A stretch of DNA of 64,000 bases from Ga0077527 sp032128415 (GCA_032128415.1 JAQBGW010000075.1:1-64000); one strand, 5' to 3'. Shown: positions 26,651 through 35,858, numbered from the stretch's first letter. Notes: generated from the sequence alone by a model not told the origin. Numbers and translations: made by a program.

Positions 26651-28174
26651 ATGGCTGAGATTATGAACGTGTTGTCGTACGGCATTGGCACGATGCTCGG
26701 GTTTGTATTGATTGGCTGGTTGATTTTCATGATCATCCAGGATGTCACCCAGAAAAAGCACACTGTCCTGCGTAATTATCCGCTCGTCGGGCGGTTGCGG
26801 TTTTTCTTTGAAGATCTTGGCGAGTATTTTCGCCAGTATTTTTTCTCCAATGACCGCGAGGAAATGCCGTTCAACCGTGCCACACGCGGTTGGATTTATA
26901 AAAACGCCAAAAGTGAAGGCGGCATCATTGGTTTCGGATCCACCAATGACCTGAACACGCCGGGATCGATCCTTTTCGTCAATCATCCATACCCGGTACT
27001 GGACGAAGACAAACTGCCGACGCCATCAGTGCTGATCGGCAACGATTATTGCGAGCAGCCGTTTGAGGCCAAATCCATCGTCAATGTCAGTGGCATGAGT
27101 TTTGGCGCGATTTCACGGCCTGCGGTTGAGGCGTTATCTCGCGGCGCGGCTCTGGCTGGTTGCTGGATGGATACCGGTGAAGGCGGATTGGCGCCGCACC
27201 ATTTGACCGGCGGCTGCGACGTCATTATGCAGATCGGCACTGCTAAATACGGTATTCGTGAGCACGACGGCAGTTTTTCCCCGCAAAAAGCCAAGGAACT
27301 GGCAAAACACGTCAAGGCTTTCGAAATCAAACTCTCCCAGGGTGCCAAACCTGGTAAGGGCGGCGTGCTGCCTGGTGAAAAAGTGTCTGAGGAGATTTCC
27401 CGCATCCGCGGCATTCCCGTCGGCAAGGCTTCGATCAGTCCCAACCGGCACCGGGATATCGCCAATGTCGATGATTTGCTCGACAAAATCGCTTATATCC
27501 GCAACCTGACGGGCCGTCCGGTGGGGATCAAAACGGCGATCGGAGGCTGGGCATTCATGAACGACCTTTGTGACGCTGTCCTGCGCCGCGGGCGCGAGTT
27601 TGCGCCTGACTTTGTTGCAATTGATGGCGGTGAGGGCGGCACCGGCGCTGCGCCGCAAACGCTGATGGATCACATGTCGCTGCCGATAGCCGAAGCCTTG
27701 CCCCGGGTCGTCGATGCGCTGATACAGGCCGATTTGCGTGATCGCGTACGGGTGATAGCCGCCGGCAAACTGGTGACTCCAGCCAAAGCGGCATGGGCGC
27801 TGTGCGTGGGAGCGGATTTCATCAACACTGCGCGCGGTTTCATGTTCGCATTGGGCTGCATTCAGGCCCTGCGCTGCCATCAGAACACCTGTCCCACAGG
27901 CGTCACGACGCACAACAAACGGCTGCAACGCGGACTGGTCGTAGCCGAGAAATACCTGCGCGTTGCCAATTACTGCAGCAATATGAACAAGGAAATCGAC
28001 ATGATTGCCCACGCCTGCGGTTGCCGTCATCCACGGGAACTGAAACGTGAGCATGTGCGAATTGTGCAAAGCGCCAATCAGAGCATCGCACTGAACATGC
28101 TCTATCCGTATCCTGAAGCAGGGGCTCGGGGCGTGTCAGCAATACAGCGTACGGGCGGAGTGGTCGCAGCCTGA
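26651..28174 (+). CDS. Membrane-anchored FMN-binding glutamate synthase family protein
   Basis: The 507-residue protein is the FMN/Fe-S synthase domain of GltB without the glutaminase domain, preceded by one N-terminal membrane helix (about residues 6-32). FMN-site blocks such as VSGMSFGAISRPAVEAL, TGEGGLAPHHLTGGCD and DGGEGGTGAAP are intact, and Cys residues in LRCHQNTCPTGV suggest an iron-sulfur site. ATG 26651 is chosen for its GAGGGAG Shine-Dalgarno. No gltD partner is nearby, so the reaction is uncertain; a stand-alone membrane oxidoreductase is likely. Confidence 0.85.
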   Translation: MAEIMNVLSYGIGTMLGFVLIGWLIFMIIQDVTQKKHTVLRNYPLVGRLRFFFEDLGEYFRQYFFSNDREEMPFNRATRGWIYKNAKSEGGIIGFGSTNDLNTPGSILFVNHPYPVLDEDKLPTPSVLIGNDYCEQPFEAKSIVNVSGMSFGAISRPAVEALSRGAALAGCWMDTGEGGLAPHHLTGGCDVIMQIGTAKYGIREHDGSFSPQKAKELAKHVKAFEIKLSQGAKPGKGGVLPGEKVSEEISRIRGIPVGKASISPNRHRDIANVDDLLDKIAYIRNLTGRPVGIKTAIGGWAFMNDLCDAVLRRGREFAPDFVAIDGGEGGTGAAPQTLMDHMSLPIAEALPRVVDALIQADLRDRVRVIAAGKLVTPAKAAWALCVGADFINTARGFMFALGCIQALRCHQNTCPTGVTTHNKRLQRGLVVAEKYLRVANYCSNMNKEIDMIAHACGCRHPRELKREHVRIVQSANQSIALNMLYPYPEAGARGVSAIQRTGGVVAA

Positions 28175-28450
28175 GCGGTATTTGCCAATCGGTTGTGATC
28201 TGATTGCCGCACTGCAGCACCAGTCGTTACCAGAGCTGGTATGCGTTTGGAGTGTAAGCGGTCGAGCGAATCGCCTTTGATGGCACTGTCAGTTTGCCTT
28301 ATCGGGATATAAAAAAAATTGTGCTATCGATTGTCACGCCGAGTCGTTGCGCCCGGCAGTGTTCTTGCTAGACTGCCCATCATTCACCACAGGGGACTGC
28401 CTGTGGCTTCTGCGGTTTTCCGTTAATAAAAGAAAATAGAGGGGGTTGCA

Positions 28451-29656
28451 ATGGACCAGAAACTCGATCTTCGTCGTCGGCAGCTGCTGTTGAATAGTGC
28501 GGCTGTGGCTGCAGCCGCCGGTTTGAGTGCAGTCGGAGCTGATGCGTTGGCACAGGCCGCCAAGCCCAAGACTTTGCCCAAGTATGCCGAATGGAAATAC
28601 ATTGAGAGCCTGATCGTCCATAGCAGCAATACCATGGAGACACGACGTGCGGCTTTCGGCACCAGCGTGATAACGCCTACCGACATCCTGTTTGTTCGCA
28701 ACAACCTGACGCCTCCTGATGAGTCGATCACCCATTACCCCGACACATGGGAGCTTTCGCTGCAGGGTGTCAATAACCCGCGCAAGATCACTGTGAGTGA
28801 AATGAAGCGCATGGGTGTCGAAACAGTCGCCACGGTATTGCAGTGCTCCGGCAATGGCCGCGGCTTTTTCAAGCACAAAACCAGCGGCTCGCAATGGAAA
28901 GTCGGCGCATCAGGATGTGTGATTTGGAGCGGCCTGCCGGTAGCTGCTCTGGTCAAGGCGATGGGCGGTGTCGTGGACGGAGTGAAATTCATGACGGGCA
29001 CCGGCGGCGAAACAATTCCCGCCGGCCTGGATCCCAAAAAGGTGATGGTGGAGCGCTCAGTGCCGCTGAAGGCGCTGGAGACGGCGATTGTGGCCTGGGA
29101 GATCAATGGCGAGCCGTTGCCGCTGGCGCATGGCGGTCCACTGCGCCTGGTTATCCCGGGTTATTACGGCGTCAACAATGTCAAATACCTGAAGCAGCTG
29201 GAATTCACTGAACAGGAAACCACTGCCAACATCCAATCCTCAGGCTATCGCGTACGTGATATTGGCAAGAAGGGTGAACCGAACCAGCCGTCAATGTGGG
29301 AAATGAATGTCAAGTCATGGATCAATCATCCGGGTGTAGATGGCGGAGCCGTGGGTGCAGGCATGCTGCAGGTCAATGGCGTGGCCTTTGCCGGCGTGAA
29401 CCCTGTAACGCGCGTCGAAGTGTCCATCGACGGGGGCGAGATCTGGAAGGATGCGAGGTTCGTGGGTCCTGATCTCGGTCCCTATGCCTGGCGCCAATTT
29501 GTCCTGCCGGTGCGGCTCGATTCTGGCAGGTACACGCTGGTGAGCCGGGCGACCGATGCCAAGGGTAATACCCAGCCGATTGACCGCGTGGAAAACCATC
29601 GTGGTTACGGACATAACGGTTGGCGCGACCATGGAATCAGGTTGAGCGTCACCTGA
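28451..29656 (+). CDS. sorA: Sulfite dehydrogenase, molybdopterin subunit (SorA/SoxC-like)
   Basis: The 401-residue protein belongs to the sulfite oxidase family. It starts with a twin-arginine-type signal (LRRRQLLLNSAAV, hydrophobic stretch, AQA cleavage site near residue 36), so it is exported folded with its cofactor. The molybdenum-ligand Cys132 lies in VLQCSGNGRG. A C-terminal dimerisation domain follows. A single-heme cytochrome c gene starts 69 bases later, matching the SorAB heterodimer that passes electrons from sulfite to cytochrome c in the periplasm. Related SoxC proteins cannot be excluded. Confidence 0.86.
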   Translation: MDQKLDLRRRQLLLNSAAVAAAAGLSAVGADALAQAAKPKTLPKYAEWKYIESLIVHSSNTMETRRAAFGTSVITPTDILFVRNNLTPPDESITHYPDTWELSLQGVNNPRKITVSEMKRMGVETVATVLQCSGNGRGFFKHKTSGSQWKVGASGCVIWSGLPVAALVKAMGGVVDGVKFMTGTGGETIPAGLDPKKVMVERSVPLKALETAIVAWEINGEPLPLAHGGPLRLVIPGYYGVNNVKYLKQLEFTEQETTANIQSSGYRVRDIGKKGEPNQPSMWEMNVKSWINHPGVDGGAVGAGMLQVNGVAFAGVNPVTRVEVSIDGGEIWKDARFVGPDLGPYAWRQFVLPVRLDSGRYTLVSRATDAKGNTQPIDRVENHRGYGHNGWRDHGIRLSVT

Positions 29657-29725
29657 TGCCACCCCGCCTGCGGTACGGCGTCCCGCCGTAACGCAGGATT
29701 ACCTATAATTTCCTGGTGAAAGTCT

Positions 29726-30082
29726 ATGCGCGATTTGTGTGAGCGCCGCGTCGGCATGTGGTCGTTAATCGCTGCCCTCATAGCTATGCTGAGTTTTGCT
29801 GGCGGTGCTGTTGCTGCGGATGATGCTCAGTTGACGTTGGGCCGAGACGTGTTTACCAAGCTTGCTGTGCCCCCATGCGGTCTGTGCCATACGCTACAGG
29901 ATGCCGGAACTACTGGCGAGATTGGCGCGAAACTCGAGGAACTCAAACCCAACGCCGGCAGAGTCATGGAGGCGGTGCGCAAGGGTCTGGGTGTCATGCC
30001 CTCTTATGGCGGCAAGCTGACCGAAGACCAGATACGCGCGGTTGCGCGTTATGTGGCCCGCGCCACTGGCGCGGAGAAGTGA
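29726..30082 (+). CDS. sorB: Monoheme cytochrome c (SorB-like)
   Basis: The 118-residue protein has a Sec signal peptide (about residues 1-30, ending AVAADD), one heme motif CGLCH at residues 51-55 and the likely distal ligand Met91 in GVMPSYGG. Size and place after sorA match the electron-accepting subunit of sulfite dehydrogenase. An AT-rich element lies 45 bases after the stop. Confidence 0.85.
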   Translation: MRDLCERRVGMWSLIAALIAMLSFAGGAVAADDAQLTLGRDVFTKLAVPPCGLCHTLQDAGTTGEIGAKLEELKPNAGRVMEAVRKGLGVMPSYGGKLTEDQIRAVARYVARATGAEK

Positions 30083-30126
30083 TGCATCGCGACATGTACA
30101 TTCTGGGTATACGAGCAGGCGCTACA

Positions 30127-30157
30127 TAACTATTTGTTTTTATTGAAGTATTTAATC
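30127..30157 (+). repeat. AT-rich IHF-like element, copy 4
   Basis: TAACTATTTGTTTTTATTGA, core 30127-30139, one mismatch to the IHF consensus. It sits between sorB and the clpB heat-shock promoter. Confidence 0.6.
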
Positions 30158-30183
30158 TTTGTGCCAACGAAGTAGAGCGGCAC

Positions 30184-30212
30184 ATTGAAATGCTTTGCTG
30201 TGCGCCCCATGT
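30184..30212 (+). promoter_or_regulatory. Sigma-32 heat-shock promoter of clpB
   Basis: The -10 element CCCCATGT (30205-30212) matches the sigma-32 consensus CCCCATNT in full. The -35 TTGAAA (30185-30190) lies 14 bases before it, matching CTTGAAA except for its first C. Transcription would begin about 30 bases before the clpB ATG. Confidence 0.85.
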
Positions 30213-30247
30213 GGTGAGTATTGTTAGCCACTGCTTACGGGGTCCCG

Positions 30248-32848
30248 ATGCGCTTCGATAAATTCACTACCAAGTTTCAGCAGGCCTTTGCCGACGCGCA
30301 AAGCGCAGCGGTGGGCAATGATCATGCATACATCGAACCGCAACACCTGTTGCTGGCGTTGATCAACCAGCAGGACGGCAGCGCCAGTTCGTTGTTGCAG
30401 CGCGCGGGTGTGAATGTCTCTGCATTGCACGGCGCCCTGAAAACCGCGCTGGATCGCCTGCCCACGGTCGAAGACAGCGGCGGCGAGGTGACGGTCTCCC
30501 GCGATCTCGGCAATTTGCTGAATCTGACCGACAAGGAAGCGCAAAAGCGCGGCGATCAATATATCGCCTCGGAGATTTTCCTCCTGGCATTGACGCAGGA
30601 CAAGGGCGAAACCGGACGGCTGCTGAAGCAGCATGGCGGTGATCGTACGCATATCGTACAGGCGGTCAACGACCTTCGCGGTGGTGAGTCTGTCGGCAAC
30701 CCCGAAGCTGAAGCCAGCCGCGAATCGCTAAAAAAATACACGCTGGATCTGACTGATCTGGCGCGCTCTGGCAAGCTCGATCCCGTCATCGGCCGTGACG
30801 ACGAAATCCGTCGCGTCATCCAGATTCTGCAACGGCGCACCAAAAACAACCCGGTGCTGATTGGCGAGCCAGGCGTGGGCAAGACAGCCATCGTTGAAGG
30901 ACTTGCCCAGCGCATCATCAATGGTGAGGTGCCGGAGACGCTGAAAAACAAGCGCGTGCTGTCGCTGGACATGGCATCGCTGTTGGCCGGCGCAAAATAC
31001 CGCGGCGAATTCGAAGAGCGACTGAAGTCAGTGCTCAAGGAAATTTCACAAGACGCGGGGCAGACCATCGTTTTCATCGACGAGCTGCATACCATGGTCG
31101 GCGCCGGCAAGGCCGAGGGCGCAATCGATGCCGGCAACATGTTGAAGCCGGCGCTGGCGCGCGGCGAATTGCATTGTGTGGGTGCGACCACGCTCGACGA
31201 GTACCGCAAATATGTCGAAAAGGATGCTGCGCTGGAGCGCCGCTTTCAGAAGGTGCTGGTTGATGAGCCGTCAGTGGAGGCGACCATCGCCATCCTCCGC
31301 GGGCTGCAGGAGAAATACGAATTGCATCATGGCGTCGAAATCACCGATCCAGCGATCGTGGCGGCTGCTGAACTCTCACATCGCTACATCACTGACCGTT
31401 TTCTGCCGGACAAGGCGATCGATTTGATCGACGAAGCGGCATCGCGCGTCAAGATGGAAATCGATTCCAAGCCGGAATCCATGGACAAGCTTGATCGCCG
31501 GCTGATCCAGTTGAAAATCGAGCGCGAAGCCATCAAAAAGGAAAAAGACGAGGCTTCACGAAAGCGCCTGGGACTGCTGGAAGACCAAATCAAGTCGTTG
31601 AGTCTCGAATACGCCGATCTTGATGAAATCTGGAAGTCCGAGAAGGCGCAGGTACAGGGCAGCGCAAACATCAAGGAAGAAATTGAGCGCGTGCGCACCG
31701 ATATCGTCAAATTACAGCGCGCCGGAAAACTCGATAAAGTGGCGGAGCTGCAATACGGCAAACTGCCGCAACTGGAAGCACAATTGAAACAAGCTGAAAC
31801 AACAGGCGCAGCTGAGCCCAAACACAAGTTGCTGCGCACCCATGTCGGCACCGAAGAGATAGCCGAGGTGGTGTCGCGTGCCACCGGCATTCCGGTATCA
31901 AAAATGATGCAGGGTGAGCGCGACAAACTGCTGAAAATGGAAGAACGGCTGCACGCGCGGGTGATTGGTCAGGACGAAGCCGTGCGGCTGGTATCCGACG
32001 CCATCCGCCGCTCGCGTGCAGGACTGGGCGATCAGAAACGGCCATATGGTTCTTTTCTGTTCCTCGGCCCTACAGGCGTCGGCAAGACCGAATTGTGCAA
32101 GGCTCTGGCCGAATTCATGTTCGATGCCGAGGATCACCTGATCCGGATTGACATGTCGGAGTTTATGGAGAAACACTCCGTGGCGCGGTTGATTGGCGCG
32201 CCGCCGGGCTACGTGGGCTTTGAAGAGGGCGGTTATCTGACTGAGGCCGTCCGTCGCAAGCCGTATTCGGTAATCCTGCTCGACGAGATCGAAAAGGCGC
32301 ATCCCGACGTATTCAATGTACTGCTGCAGGTACTGGACGACGGTCGGATGACCGACGGCCATGGGCGTACCGTGGATTTCAAGAACACCGTGATCGTGAT
32401 GACCTCCAACCTCGGCTCCCACATGATCCAGGCGATGCAGGGCGACGACTATCAGGTGATCAAACTGGCGGTTCTGGGTGAGGTCAAGATCCAGTTTCGC
32501 CCCGAGTTCATCAACCGCATTGACGAGATTGTGGTGTTCCACGCGCTCGACGAAAAACACATCAGGTCAATTGCTCGTATTCAACTGGGTTATCTGGAAA
32601 AACGTCTTGCACAGATGGATATGAAAATCGAAGTCAGCGAGTCTGCAGTAAAGGAAATTGCTGTTGCTGGTTTTGATCCGATCTATGGCGCGCGACCGCT
32701 GAAACGCGCAATCCAGTCGCAGATCGAAAATCCGCTGGCAAAGCAGATCCTCGAAGGCCGTTTTGGCCCGAAGGATGTGATCCGCGTCGACGTGAAAAAG
32801 GGTGCCATGACCTTCGAAAAAGCGCGGACTACAGCCGCAGCGGCTTGA
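30248..32848 (+). CDS. clpB: ATP-dependent disaggregase ClpB
   Basis: ClpB is the Hsp100 hexamer that, with DnaK, pulls proteins out of aggregates. The 866-residue protein has the N-domain (1-145), AAA1 with Walker A GEPGVGKT near 205-212, the coiled-coil middle domain (about 400-530) and AAA2 with GPTGVGKT near 607-614. ATG 30248 is chosen because MRFDKFT is the family start; the longer frame overlaps the promoter leader. A strong sigma-32 promoter lies just upstream. Confidence 0.97.
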   Translation: MRFDKFTTKFQQAFADAQSAAVGNDHAYIEPQHLLLALINQQDGSASSLLQRAGVNVSALHGALKTALDRLPTVEDSGGEVTVSRDLGNLLNLTDKEAQKRGDQYIASEIFLLALTQDKGETGRLLKQHGGDRTHIVQAVNDLRGGESVGNPEAEASRESLKKYTLDLTDLARSGKLDPVIGRDDEIRRVIQILQRRTKNNPVLIGEPGVGKTAIVEGLAQRIINGEVPETLKNKRVLSLDMASLLAGAKYRGEFEERLKSVLKEISQDAGQTIVFIDELHTMVGAGKAEGAIDAGNMLKPALARGELHCVGATTLDEYRKYVEKDAALERRFQKVLVDEPSVEATIAILRGLQEKYELHHGVEITDPAIVAAAELSHRYITDRFLPDKAIDLIDEAASRVKMEIDSKPESMDKLDRRLIQLKIEREAIKKEKDEASRKRLGLLEDQIKSLSLEYADLDEIWKSEKAQVQGSANIKEEIERVRTDIVKLQRAGKLDKVAELQYGKLPQLEAQLKQAETTGAAEPKHKLLRTHVGTEEIAEVVSRATGIPVSKMMQGERDKLLKMEERLHARVIGQDEAVRLVSDAIRRSRAGLGDQKRPYGSFLFLGPTGVGKTELCKALAEFMFDAEDHLIRIDMSEFMEKHSVARLIGAPPGYVGFEEGGYLTEAVRRKPYSVILLDEIEKAHPDVFNVLLQVLDDGRMTDGHGRTVDFKNTVIVMTSNLGSHMIQAMQGDDYQVIKLAVLGEVKIQFRPEFINRIDEIVVFHALDEKHIRSIARIQLGYLEKRLAQMDMKIEVSESAVKEIAVAGFDPIYGARPLKRAIQSQIENPLAKQILEGRFGPKDVIRVDVKKGAMTFEKARTTAAAA

Positions 32849-33161
32849 GTCTTGCTGGAGGTATTGCGGCTAAGCGATTGTTTTTCAGGGTCCGCTAAAC
32901 ACGTCGCTGATGAGTGAAAAAATGTAGCGTGAAAGTTGTTGACGCTGTTTCGATGCAGGCGTAAAAATCGAATTAGAGTTATGCAGCACTGTGTTTCTGG
33001 TACCTGATGCGCAGCGAGCGAGATACCGGGCAACCGTCCGGGTATCGCCTGTCACGGATGTAGCCGCAAGCTGCATCCAGCGTAGCTCCGGAGTGGTGTA
33101 ATGCCATTCGCCAAAGGACGCCGCTCTCCAGTGGCGCCAGGTCGGCAGCGCCGACCAAAAC
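32849..33161. other. Non-coding gap with two hairpins after clpB
   Basis: No gene is seen in this stretch. It holds an imperfect stem around 33022-33046 (GATACC against GGTATC) and a clean 9-base stem 33056-33064 / 33070-33078 with loop CGCAA and one G-T pair. The UUCG-type terminator follows at 33162. It may be the 3' untranslated region of clpB or, read on the minus strand, sequence beyond the hydrolase-OsmC gene; an sRNA is possible but no promoter was recognised. Confidence 0.4.
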
Positions 33162-33185
33162 AAAGCCCCGCTTCGGCGGGGCTTT
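33162..33185 (-). terminator. Terminator with TTCG loop, serves the hydrolase-OsmC gene
   Basis: A perfect 10-base stem AAAGCCCCGC / GCGGGGCTTT closes a TTCG tetraloop. On the minus strand it is followed by a T-rich tail (TTTGTTTT), 31 bases after the stop of the gene ending at 33217. The plus-strand tail is poorer, so it terminates clpB less clearly. Confidence 0.85.
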
Positions 33186-33216
33186 CCATTGGGTTCCCCT
33201 GGTATCCGGGGTGTGA

Positions 33217-34443
33217 TCAGGGCATTGCCAGTATGGTCTTGATCGCAACTTCGGAGTGCAAAGTGCGATGTACCGGGCATTTATCGGCGATTTCCAGCAG
33301 TCGCGCGCGTTGTTCAGGCTCGAGATTGCCGGTGATGGTGATTTCGCGCTCGATTTGGTCGATCTTGCCTTCGCGGGTTTCGCATTCTCTGCAGTCCTGT
33401 GCATGGATCTTTTCATGTCTCAGCCGTACGGTTACGCGCTCCAGAGGCCATTTTTTTTGATCGGCGTACATACGCAGCGTCATCGATGTGCAAGCGCCCA
33501 GACCAGCGAGTAACAAGTCATAGGGCGTGAAACCGGAATCGTTGCCGCCGACGCTGGATGGTTCATCGGCACGGAGATGAAGGGGCCCGACGGAGACGTT
33601 TTGGGTGAAACGGCCTTCCCCGGTTTCAGTGACGATCACCATGCCGGGCATCCCCGAGACTTCCGGCACGGGTAATGCAACGCCTACATAGCGTCCCGCC
33701 CAAGCGGAGAGAACGGCAGCCACATAGGCGGCGTCAGCTTTTGCAGTCAACAAGTGATCCGCAGTATCCAGCGACACAAAGCTTTTGGGGTGTTTTGCCG
33801 CAGCATAAATCAGCGCAGCGTTATCGATATCGACGAAAGTGTCTCGGGGTGAATGAAATACCAGCAGCGCTTTGCGCAAGTGGCCGATACGATCGCTGTT
33901 GCTTTGCGCGGTGAGATCATCGAGGAATTGTTTTTTAACCCGGAATTTTCGGCCGGCGAGATTGACTTCTGCCTCTCCTGCAGTCTCGATCTCGGCGGCT
34001 GCGGATTGGAACAGATGGCGCACATGAGCAGGGTCGAACGGCGCGCCTATGGTGGCCACGGCTTTTGCTTCGGAAATCTGTTCCGCCGCAGCCAGGACTG
34101 CTGCGCCACCCAGGCTGTGTCCGATCAGCACGCGTGGCGCAGAATGATGTTCGCGTAACCAGTTTGCTGCTGCCACCAGATCCGCGATGTTAGAGGTGAA
34201 ATTGGTATTGGCAAAGTCGCCTTCGCTGCTGCCCAGTCCGGTGAAATCAAAACGCAGCACGCCGAATCCGTGTTCGGTGAGGGCAGTGCTGATGCGCGTC
34301 GCGGCCAGAGTGTCTTTTGAACAGGTGAAGCAATGCGCAAACAGTGCATAGGCAATTGGCGGGTGTGCCGGCAGGTCCAGACGTGCCGCAAGCGGTGTGC
34401 CGAATGCGCCGGGGAAATGGATCAGGTTGTGCGATGCGCTCAT
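33217..34443 (-). CDS. Bifunctional alpha/beta hydrolase - OsmC family protein
   Basis: The 408-residue protein is a fusion. The N-terminal half is an alpha/beta hydrolase with nucleophile Ser110 in GHSLGG and the Asp in SPRDTF. The C-terminal half (about 270-405) is an OsmC/Ohr-type domain with cysteines in GLGACTSMTL and DKCPVHRTL; such domains reduce organic hydroperoxides. ATG 34443 has GGAGAA upstream and is preferred over the TTG two codons earlier. This fusion is known in proteobacteria; its substrate is not. Confidence 0.9.
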   Translation of the reverse strand: MSASHNLIHFPGAFGTPLAARLDLPAHPPIAYALFAHCFTCSKDTLAATRISTALTEHGFGVLRFDFTGLGSSEGDFANTNFTSNIADLVAAANWLREHHSAPRVLIGHSLGGAAVLAAAEQISEAKAVATIGAPFDPAHVRHLFQSAAAEIETAGEAEVNLAGRKFRVKKQFLDDLTAQSNSDRIGHLRKALLVFHSPRDTFVDIDNAALIYAAAKHPKSFVSLDTADHLLTAKADAAYVAAVLSAWAGRYVGVALPVPEVSGMPGMVIVTETGEGRFTQNVSVGPLHLRADEPSSVGGNDSGFTPYDLLLAGLGACTSMTLRMYADQKKWPLERVTVRLRHEKIHAQDCRECETREGKIDQIEREITITGNLEPEQRARLLEIADKCPVHRTLHSEVAIKTILAMP

Positions 34444-34546
34444 TAACAATTCTCCATTTGCCAGGCTTGTGGATTCACGATGTCCGCGACCGCGTCACTG
34501 TCGAGATGTGCAGTGGTATCATCCGTGAGGGTTTGTTGGGAACTAA

Positions 34547-34575
34547 GGAGAATATTCATTGAAATCAATAAGTTA
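34547..34575 (-). repeat. AT-rich IHF-like element, copy 5
   Basis: On the minus strand TAACTTATTGATTTCAATGA, core 34563-34575, an exact IHF consensus match. It covers the ribosome binding region and first six codons of the Bug-family gene. Confidence 0.55.
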
Positions 34576-35539
34576 TATATTGCTACCCCTCTTGGTCGTG
34601 GCGACCCCGGGATTCCTTGCAAACACTGCGCTGGCGCAGTCCTATCCGTCAAAATCGGTGCGCATGATCATCCCTTTTTCGGCAGGTGGTGCAGCCGATG
34701 TGCCGGTACGCATTGTCATGCAAAAGCTCACGACAGTGTTGCGGCAACAAGTGGTTGTCGAAAATCGCCCCGGCGCAGGTTCAACTATAGGCGCCAGCAT
34801 TGCAGCGAAGTCCGCGCCCGATGGTTATACCTTGTTCATGATCAGCAATACGCATTTTGTCAGTGCAGCGCTGCATAAGAAATTGACTTATGACTCGCTC
34901 AATGATTTTACGCCGGTGACCCAGATCACCAGTGCACCGAATGTGTTGGTGGTGCATCCATCGCTGCCGGTCAAATCGATCAAGGAATTAATTGCGCTGG
35001 CGAAATCCAGGCCGGGTCAGATTGACTATGCATCATCTGGCAATGGCGGCACGCAACATCTTACTGGTGCACTGTTTGCCAGTATGGCCGGTATCGACAT
35101 TACTCATATTCCTTACCGGGGCAGCGGACCGGTGACAGCCGACTTGCTGGGCGGCCAGGTCATGCTTGCCTTTCCTGGCATTGCCGGCATGTTGCCGCAT
35201 ATCAACTCCGGAAAACTGCGCGCGCTGGGCGTTACCGGCAGCAAACGTTCACCTACATTACCCAACGTGCCGACGGTGGCCGAGGCCGGTGTTCAAGGAT
35301 ACGAGATGGTGGCCTGGTTTGGCGTAGCAGGGCCGAGGAATTTGCCGCGTGATATTCAGATGAAATTGCACGGCGACTTGCTGCGCGTGCTGAAATCTCC
35401 TGAGATGGGTAGCAGCCTGCTGAAAGTGGGGCAGGAGCCGGTCTGGCAGGATACCCCGGAGAAATTTCTGGATTTTATGAAAACTGAGTCTGAAAAGTGG
35501 GCCAAAGTAGTCAAAGCCAGCGGTGCCAAGATCAATTGA
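34559..35539 (+). CDS. Bug-family periplasmic substrate-binding protein (tripartite tricarboxylate transporter)
   Basis: The 326-residue protein has a signal peptide (residues 1-28, ending ALA-QS) and the Bug fold: YPSKSVRMIIPFSAGGAADVPVR, VENRPGAGSTIGA, IPYRGSGPVTADLLGGQ and a C-terminal KWAKVVKASGAKIN. Bug proteins bind carboxylates or similar small molecules. It starts at TTG with AAGGAG at 34545-34550. No tctA/tctB membrane genes are nearby, which is usual for the many orphan Bug proteins of Burkholderiales. A decayed second Bug gene follows. Confidence 0.92.
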   Translation: MKSISYILLPLLVVATPGFLANTALAQSYPSKSVRMIIPFSAGGAADVPVRIVMQKLTTVLRQQVVVENRPGAGSTIGASIAAKSAPDGYTLFMISNTHFVSAALHKKLTYDSLNDFTPVTQITSAPNVLVVHPSLPVKSIKELIALAKSRPGQIDYASSGNGGTQHLTGALFASMAGIDITHIPYRGSGPVTADLLGGQVMLAFPGIAGMLPHINSGKLRALGVTGSKRSPTLPNVPTVAEAGVQGYEMVAWFGVAGPRNLPRDIQMKLHGDLLRVLKSPEMGSSLLKVGQEPVWQDTPEKFLDFMKTESEKWAKVVKASGAKIN

Positions 35540-35627
35540 TCCTGCAACGCACCATCGCCTTTTCTGAAAATGTTGCAGAAATGCAGTATTTTTTGGCGTA
35601 ACGCATTCAGGTTGTAACTATTCGGCG

Positions 35628-35858
35628 CGTATCCTCACGGTCAAGCTTGCGGAACGACTGGGGCAGCAGATCGTTGTCGGATAACAGGCCGGGTCAGGGT
35701 GGTGCCTTGGGCACCGCCGTGGCGGCACGGGCAGAAGATTCCAGGGTGCCGGAACCGAGGCTGCGCCATCGACACCTGAACAATTCCGGAAATTCGTCAA
35801 TGCTGAACACCAGAAGTGGGGCAAAGTCATACGCGACGTGGGCATCAAACCGCGCTGA
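35628..35858 (+). pseudogene. Remnant of a second Bug-family gene
   Basis: Three fragments of a Bug protein are readable in succession. First ILTVKLAERLGQQIVV in one frame; then, after a one-base insertion near 35680, DNRPGQGGALGTAVAARA; then, after another frame change and loss of most of the middle, GTEAAPSTPEQFRKF ... KWGKVIRDVGIKPR and a stop at 35856-35858. About two thirds of the gene is missing and there is no start. It lies directly behind the intact Bug gene but is not a recent copy of it, because the sequences differ. Confidence 0.8.
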
